Positions 6,541 through 9,654 of a DNA stretch of 9,654 nucleotides are shown one piece after another. Position 1 is the first letter of the stretch, and every line of letters starts with the position of its first letter. Below the pieces are notes generated by a model. It was given only the letters and a program-made list of their open reading frames with translations, was not told where the DNA came from and made no database searches. This DNA is from an uncultured Lachnospiraceae bacterium. Lineage in GTDB: Bacteria; Bacillota; Clostridia; Lachnospirales; Lachnospiraceae. Made by a program: the position numbers and the translations under genes. The DNA lies in contig CATYEA010000061.1 in NCBI GenBank assembly GCA_958405355.1, positions 1-9,654 of the forward strand, written 5' to 3'.

Positions 6541-7698
6541 ATGAATACAATATATCTGGATCAGTTGACGACACTTGTGCCTAAGGCCGAAGGTGTAGAA
6601 GAAGCGATGGCTGCTTCGGCAGGCATGAATGCGGACAGTGTTCAGAGCATGGTAGAAGATACAAGAAGTCGGCTGAATAAATTATTTCATGGACCAGGTC
6701 CGGAGGCCGTTGTGTTTACACCGGGCGTTGAAGCTGCTTTGGACACAGTTATTCGGAGTCTTTTTAGAGACGGAGATCATGTGCTTATTTCATCAATGGA
6801 AAATGATGTGGTCATGGATGCATTAAATGATATCGGACATGAGGCAGATCAGAATGTTTCCGGCGGTGTGGAATATACACGGATTCCATGCAACGAAAAA
6901 GGACAGCTTATTTTATTTGATCCTCTGAAAGGTGAAAAGGGGTTTGATGCGATAGAAAAGTTGATTCGTCCGAATACTAAGGCGGTAATTGTTAATCACG
7001 CTTCGGAAGTTTCAGGTACAGTGCTTCAGGCAAAGGAAGTGAGTGAATTCGCCAGAAGACATGGTCTCCTTATGATCGTCAATGTGGCCCAGACCGCTGG
7101 CTGTGTTCCAATATTTATGAATATATGGGGTGTTGATATTATGACATTTTCCGGAAGTAATGGTCTTTTTGCTTCTGAGAAAATCGGAGGTTTCCTGGCC
7201 AGTGAGAGGGCGCAGGCCCTTCTCGGCGGTGCGGATATGCGGAAAAAATTTGAACAAAATCCGCTGGATACGGCATCCGTTGCAGGACTCCATAAAGCTT
7301 TTGAGTTTATTGAAGAAAAAACACTGCATACCCTCAGCCGTGCAGGACAGAAACGGGTTGAACAGTTTATTCGTAAAGTGCAGCATGTCAATGGTGTTCA
7401 TATTATTGGACCGGGATATAAAGACCGGATTCCGGTAATTTCTATTCAGACAGATTTTATGGAAGAAAAAGAACTGGAAGATGCTCTCAGAGATGAGTAT
7501 GGAATTATCATGTGTTCCGGCCTTCACCAGGCGTCGGAGGCGCATAAAGCTTTGGGTACTTATCCTAGAGGAACGGCAAGATTTTCGTTTAACTATTATA
7601 CGACGGAAGAAGATATTGATAAGGTGACGCAGGCATTGTGGCAATTGACCGTGCGCAGCGATAAGGTATCCGATGTAAAGCGGATGCCGAAAGAATAA
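6541..7698 (+). CDS. Cysteine-desulfurase-like (class V aminotransferase fold) protein with a degraded PLP site; probable pseudoenzyme
   Basis: This 385-residue protein aligns by eye along its length with the cysteine desulfurase/selenocysteine lyase group of fold-type I PLP enzymes. Retained landmarks are YLD (5-7), H153 (PLP-ring stacking), Q184 of VAQTAG, IGG (215-217), GLH (327-329), and GTARFSF with R347 (substrate carboxylate). The usual active-site residues are replaced. DNAATT reads DQLTTL (7-12). The phosphate loop NATEAL reads GVEAAL (62-67). SMEH reads SMEN (N88), and HASN reads HASE (E156). The pyridine Asp is N181, and GHKG reads GSNG, so Asn207 sits at the Schiff-base Lys. The catalytic Cys of GLHCAP is Gln330. 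The segment with GTPN seems deleted (about 229-245). AAGGAGG lies 10 bases upstream of the start. I infer a full-length, expressed protein without PLP catalysis; its function is unknown. It is followed 40 bases later by ridA. Confidence 0.88.
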   Translation: MNTIYLDQLTTLVPKAEGVEEAMAASAGMNADSVQSMVEDTRSRLNKLFHGPGPEAVVFTPGVEAALDTVIRSLFRDGDHVLISSMENDVVMDALNDIGHEADQNVSGGVEYTRIPCNEKGQLILFDPLKGEKGFDAIEKLIRPNTKAVIVNHASEVSGTVLQAKEVSEFARRHGLLMIVNVAQTAGCVPIFMNIWGVDIMTFSGSNGLFASEKIGGFLASERAQALLGGADMRKKFEQNPLDTASVAGLHKAFEFIEEKTLHTLSRAGQKRVEQFIRKVQHVNGVHIIGPGYKDRIPVISIQTDFMEEKELEDALRDEYGIIMCSGLHQASEAHKALGTYPRGTARFSFNYYTTEEDIDKVTQALWQLTVRSDKVSDVKRMPKE

Positions 7699-7725
7699 GA
7701 ACCGACGGAAAAGCAGACATAAAAT

Positions 7726-7730
7726 GGAGG
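7726..7730 (+). promoter_or_regulatory. Ribosome binding site deciding the ridA start
   Basis: GGAGG lies 8 bases before the ATG at 7739. The in-frame ATG at 7724 overlaps this site and has no good site of its own. Confidence 0.8.
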
Positions 7731-7738
7731 TAAGCAAG

Positions 7739-8119
7739 ATGACAAAGACAATTATCAACGCAAAAAATGCGCCAGCCGCAGTTGGACCTTATGTGCATGC
7801 AGTAAAAGCAGGAAACTTCGTATTTACATCCGGACAGATTGGATTGATTCCTGAGACCGGTACACTGGCCGAAGGTATTGTTGCTCAGACAGAACAGGTA
7901 TTAAAGAATCTCGGCGCCGTTCTTGAGGAAGCTGGGGCGACCTATTCAGATGTGATTAAAACGACGGTATTTTTGGATAATATCAATGACTTTGCAACAG
8001 TCAATGAAATTTATGCGAAATATTTTACAGGAGATGCACCAGCTCGTTCCTGCGTGGAGGTTGCAAGCCTTCCGAAGGGGGCCTTGATTGAAATCGAAGT
8101 CATTGCAGTGACAGAATAG
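7739..8119 (+). CDS. ridA: RidA (YjgF/YER057c/UK114) family enamine/imine deaminase
   Basis: This is a 126-residue cytosolic trimer-forming protein. RidA hydrolyses reactive enamines and imines, such as 2-aminoacrylate released by PLP enzymes, to keto acids and ammonia. The sequence is very close to the archetype: NAPAAVGPY near the start with Tyr18, FTSGQIGL, then PARSCVEVASLP with the substrate carboxylate-binding Arg103, and IEIEVIAV with Glu118. These correspond to Tyr17, Arg105 and Glu120 of the E. coli protein, so it should be active. The start at 7739 fits both the ribosome site and the family's usual N-terminus. It lies 40 bases behind the aminotransferase-like gene with no terminator or clear promoter between, so cotranscription is likely. 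No classical terminator follows it. Confidence 0.96.
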   Translation: MTKTIINAKNAPAAVGPYVHAVKAGNFVFTSGQIGLIPETGTLAEGIVAQTEQVLKNLGAVLEEAGATYSDVIKTTVFLDNINDFATVNEIYAKYFTGDAPARSCVEVASLPKGALIEIEVIAVTE

Positions 8120-8138
8120 TGTAAACAATTTCTGAAAG

Positions 8139-8156
8139 TTGTTAATTCGATAACAA
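8139..8156. promoter_or_regulatory. Rex-like operator upstream of hbd
   Basis: TTGTTAATTCGATAACAA matches the clostridial Rex consensus TTGTTAA-N4-TTAACAA at 13 of 14 defined positions. The dyad extends one more base pair each side (8138-8157). Rex is the NADH/NAD+-sensing repressor known to control butyrate-pathway genes in clostridia, and hbd, an NADH-linked enzyme, lies downstream. The site is about 80 bases upstream of the predicted hbd transcript start, which is far for simple repression. As RNA it would be a 7-bp hairpin after ridA, but without a T tract. Confidence 0.6.
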
Positions 8157-8195
8157 CAAGTAGGTTAAAAGTAACAAAAAAATGGCGTAAATTAC

Positions 8196-8224
8196 TTTAC
8201 TTCTCGTATAAATTGAGGTAAAAT
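8196..8224 (+). promoter_or_regulatory. Promoter for hbd
   Basis: TTTACT (8196-8201) and TAAAAT (8219-8224) are separated by 17 bases. The predicted transcript start is near 8231, giving a leader of about 90 bases. A later TATAAT at 8297-8302 lacks a -35 and would leave almost no leader. Confidence 0.6.
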
Positions 8225-8241
8225 AGGTGTAGCGATAAGCG

Positions 8242-8282
8242 TTAATACAGATTTGAAGTTAAAAAATTATCAAATGTATTAA
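8242..8282. repeat. Inverted repeat in the hbd leader
   Basis: TTAATACA-GA-TTTGA (8242-8256) pairs with TCAAA-TGTATTAA (8270-8282). This gives 13 base pairs with a 2-base bulge and a 13-base AT-rich loop. The loop region holds a second, weaker Rex-like sequence (8256-8273, 11 of 14 defined positions). It may be a leader RNA stem or an operator. Confidence 0.5.
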
Positions 8283-8321
8283 TCAAAAAACAAAAATATA
8301 ATGAAATAGCAGGAGGGCACT

Positions 8322-9164
8322 ATGAAAAAAGTATTTATTGTTGGCGCAGGACAGATGGGATTGGATATCGGACAGGTTTTAGCTAAAACAGGCTATCAGG
8401 TAGTATTCAATGATATGTCTGAAGAAATTTTAGCAGCTCAGGTTGGAAAACTTGAAAAGAGCCTTGATAAGATGGTTTCCAAAGGCAAAATGACAGAAGA
8501 GAAAAAAGCTGAAATTATGGGTAATGTATCTACATCTGTTAGTTTAGATGCTGCAGCAGATGCTGACCTTGTTATCGAAGCTATCGTTGAAAATGTACAG
8601 GTTAAAAAAGATTTATTTGCAAAACTTGATGCACTCTGCAAACCAGAGACAATTTTAGCAACAAATACATCTTCTATTTCCATTACTGAAATCGCATCCG
8701 CTACAAAACGTCAGGATAAAGTGATCGGTATGCACTTCTTCAATCCGGCTACAGTAATGAAATTAGTTGAAGTTATCAACGGATTAAATACATCCAAAGA
8801 AACTTTTGATACAGTTTATGAACTTTCCAAAGAAATCGGCAAAGATCCTGTAGAAGTTAAAGAAGGACCTGGTTTCGTTGTTAACCGTATCCTTATTCCT
8901 ATGATCAACGAAGCAGCTATCGTTCTTGAAGAAGGACTGGCTTCCGCAGAAGACATCGATAAATCCATGAAACTTGGATGTAACCATCCAATGGGACCTC
9001 TGGCCCTTGGTGATTTGATCGGTCTGGATACATGCTTACATATCATGGATACTTTCTATGCTGAAACATGTGATTCCAAATATCGTGCATCCCGCCTGAT
9101 GAGACAGATGGTTCGCGGCGGCAAACTTGGAAGAAAGACTGGAGAAGGATTCTTCAAATATTAA
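8322..9164 (+). CDS. hbd: 3-hydroxybutyryl-CoA dehydrogenase
   Basis: This cytosolic enzyme interconverts acetoacetyl-CoA and 3-hydroxybutyryl-CoA with NAD(P)H in the butyrate pathway. At 280 residues it has the normal clostridial length. The N-terminal Rossmann fold has VGAGQMG (7-13), and the segment ATNTSSISIT carries Ser117. The catalytic dyad is His138 in GMHFFNP and Glu150, with Asn188 in FVVNRILIPMINEA. The C-terminal helical domain includes NHPMGPLALGDLIGLD and ends with GEGFFKY. AGGAGG lies 5 bases before the ATG. By eye its codons are biased to AAA, GAA, GCA and CGT, with little of the CGG used by neighbours, which suggests high expression. It stands alone here, without thl, crt, bcd or etf, between its own promoter and a strong terminator. 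Confidence 0.97.
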   Translation: MKKVFIVGAGQMGLDIGQVLAKTGYQVVFNDMSEEILAAQVGKLEKSLDKMVSKGKMTEEKKAEIMGNVSTSVSLDAAADADLVIEAIVENVQVKKDLFAKLDALCKPETILATNTSSISITEIASATKRQDKVIGMHFFNPATVMKLVEVINGLNTSKETFDTVYELSKEIGKDPVEVKEGPGFVVNRILIPMINEAAIVLEEGLASAEDIDKSMKLGCNHPMGPLALGDLIGLDTCLHIMDTFYAETCDSKYRASRLMRQMVRGGKLGRKTGEGFFKY

Positions 9165-9190
9165 TTCTTTTATCTAAAATAAAAATTGAT

Positions 9191-9223
9191 ACGGTCAGGG
9201 AAATTTCCCTGGCCGTAATTTTT
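9191..9223 (+). terminator. Intrinsic terminator after hbd
   Basis: ACGGTCAGGG (9191-9200) pairs with CCCTGGCCGT (9207-9216), 10 bp with one G-U pair, around the loop AAATTT. AATTTTT follows. An A-rich run on the left (9181-9187) could extend the stem and make it work in both directions. Confidence 0.93.
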
Positions 9224-9225
9224 GC

Positions 9226-9254
9226 TTTACTTTTTGGTGTTTATAGCATAAAAT
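9226..9254 (+). promoter_or_regulatory. Promoter for purA
   Basis: TTTACT (9226-9231) and TAAAAT (9249-9254) are separated by 17 bases: the same hexamers and spacing as the hbd promoter. The predicted transcript start is near 9261, giving a leader of about 64 bases. Confidence 0.6.
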
Positions 9255-9263
9255 GTAAGAGTA

Positions 9264-9285
9264 TGTAAACGTGTCTTAGTTTACA
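9264..9285. promoter_or_regulatory. Perfect 7-bp palindrome (TGTAAAC-N8-GTTTACA) in the purA leader
   Basis: TGTAAAC (9264-9270) and GTTTACA (9279-9285) are exact inverted copies around 8 bases. The element starts about 3 bases after the predicted transcript start, a classic place for a repressor operator. It does not resemble the PurR box or a purine riboswitch, and I do not recognise its binding protein. Confidence 0.55.
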
Positions 9286-9324
9286 CTTGTTGTACGAATA
9301 CTTTTAAGGAGCTGAGATTTTATT

Positions 9325-9654
9325 ATGGTTAAAGCAATCGTTGGCGCAAACTGGGGAGATGAAGGAAAAGGTAAGATTACCGATATGCTTGCAGAGGAAT
9401 CGGATATTATTGTCAGATTCCAGGGCGGAAGTAATGCAGGTCATACCATTATTAATGACTATGGCAAATTTGCTCTTCATATTCTTCCATCAGGCGTTTT
9501 TTATAACCACACGACCAGCGTTATTGGTAATGGTGTGGCTTTGAATATTCAGAATTTGGTCGATGAAATCGATTCTCTTGTAAAACAGGGAGTTCCGCAG
9601 CCGAAGATTCTCGTGTCAGACCGGGCACAGATTCTTATGCCGTACCATATTCTG
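9325..9654 (+). CDS. purA: Adenylosuccinate synthetase, 3' partial
   Basis: This is the first committed step from IMP to AMP: IMP plus aspartate and GTP give adenylosuccinate. The first 110 codons are present (family about 425-430 residues) and the frame is open to the window edge. Visible are the GTP-binding loop GANWGDEGKGK (7-17) with catalytic Asp12, GGSNAGHT (34-41) with catalytic His40, GNGVALN (69-75), and SDRAQILMPYHIL at the end. The start ATG fits the conserved N-terminus MVKAIVGANWGDEGKG. The best ribosome site, AAGGAG at 9306-9311, is 13 bases away, longer than usual. Transcription is expected from the promoter at 9226-9254, after the hbd terminator. Confidence 0.97.
   Translation, partial: MVKAIVGANWGDEGKGKITDMLAEESDIIVRFQGGSNAGHTIINDYGKFALHILPSGVFYNHTTSVIGNGVALNIQNLVDEIDSLVKQGVPQPKILVSDRAQILMPYHIL

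Noticed and set aside
7012..7758. Long antisense open frame (248 codons) opposite the aminotransferase-like gene
   Set aside because: It is composed of low-complexity His/Cys/Arg/Phe-rich sequence with no family resemblance, and it mirrors the codon pattern of a well-supported gene on the other strand.
8138..8157. Terminator for the ridA operon
   Set aside because: The 7-bp stem is AT-rich and is followed by AAGTAGG with no T tract; a Rex-type operator is a better reading of the dyad.
8183..8200. Possible sigma-54 (-24/-12) promoter upstream of hbd (TGGC followed by TTAC), suggested by the presence of rpoN
   Set aside because: The required GC at the -12 element is absent (TT at the GG-N10 position). 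No other intergenic gap gave a GG-N10-GC match, and a sigma-A-type promoter explains the site.
9165..9324. Purine riboswitch or PurR box in front of purA
   Set aside because: The gap contains the hbd terminator, a promoter and one short palindrome; there is no room for an aptamer and no PurR-box-like sequence.
1..9654. Insertion sequences, CRISPR arrays, tRNA or rRNA genes, phage or defence systems
   Set aside because: No repeat-spacer pattern, transposase, terminal inverted repeats, tRNA-like cloverleaf or defence domains were seen; the genes are chromosomal housekeeping or regulatory types.

Overview
The window looks like a chromosomal segment of a low-to-moderate GC anaerobic Firmicute, most likely a Lachnospiraceae (clostridial cluster XIVa) gut bacterium. 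The basis is strong AGGAGG ribosome binding sites, housekeeping-type promoters with near-consensus hexamers, a clostridial NADH-linked 3-hydroxybutyryl-CoA dehydrogenase of butyrate metabolism, and a purA N-terminus that I recognise as Lachnospiraceae-like. This placement rests on family resemblance from memory, not on a search.

Layout. (1) 1-2309: the 3' three quarters of an HAE-type RND efflux transporter, broken by an in-frame TAG at 1740-1742. (2) 2299-2925: a TetR-family regulator overlapping the end of the transporter. (3) 3012-4382: rpoN (sigma-54), with its own promoter and an intrinsic terminator. (4) 4516-5682: an AlaX-type alanyl-tRNA editing protein, whose promoter abuts the rpoN terminator. 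(5) 5697-6404, minus strand: a DUF421/YetF membrane protein, convergent with alaX. (6) 6541-7698 and 7739-8119: a divergently transcribed pair, a cysteine-desulfurase-like fold-type I protein followed by a RidA enamine/imine deaminase. (7) 8322-9164: hbd, with a Rex-like operator upstream and a strong terminator. (8) 9325-end: the first 110 codons of purA, with a palindrome between its promoter and start codon.

Most units are short, independently promoted housekeeping or regulatory genes. The most striking object is the gene at 6541-7698. It keeps the overall class V aminotransferase/cysteine desulfurase framework, but almost every residue that should hold PLP or do chemistry is replaced: the Schiff-base Lys, the Asp under the pyridine nitrogen, the phosphate-binding loop, the catalytic Cys, and the GTPN segment. 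The reading frame is nonetheless intact and well translated. It is probably cotranscribed with ridA, whose product normally cleans up reactive by-products of PLP enzymes. It is a good candidate for a previously undescribed pseudoenzyme. The second notable object is the amber-interrupted RND transporter, with a possible internal restart just after the stop.
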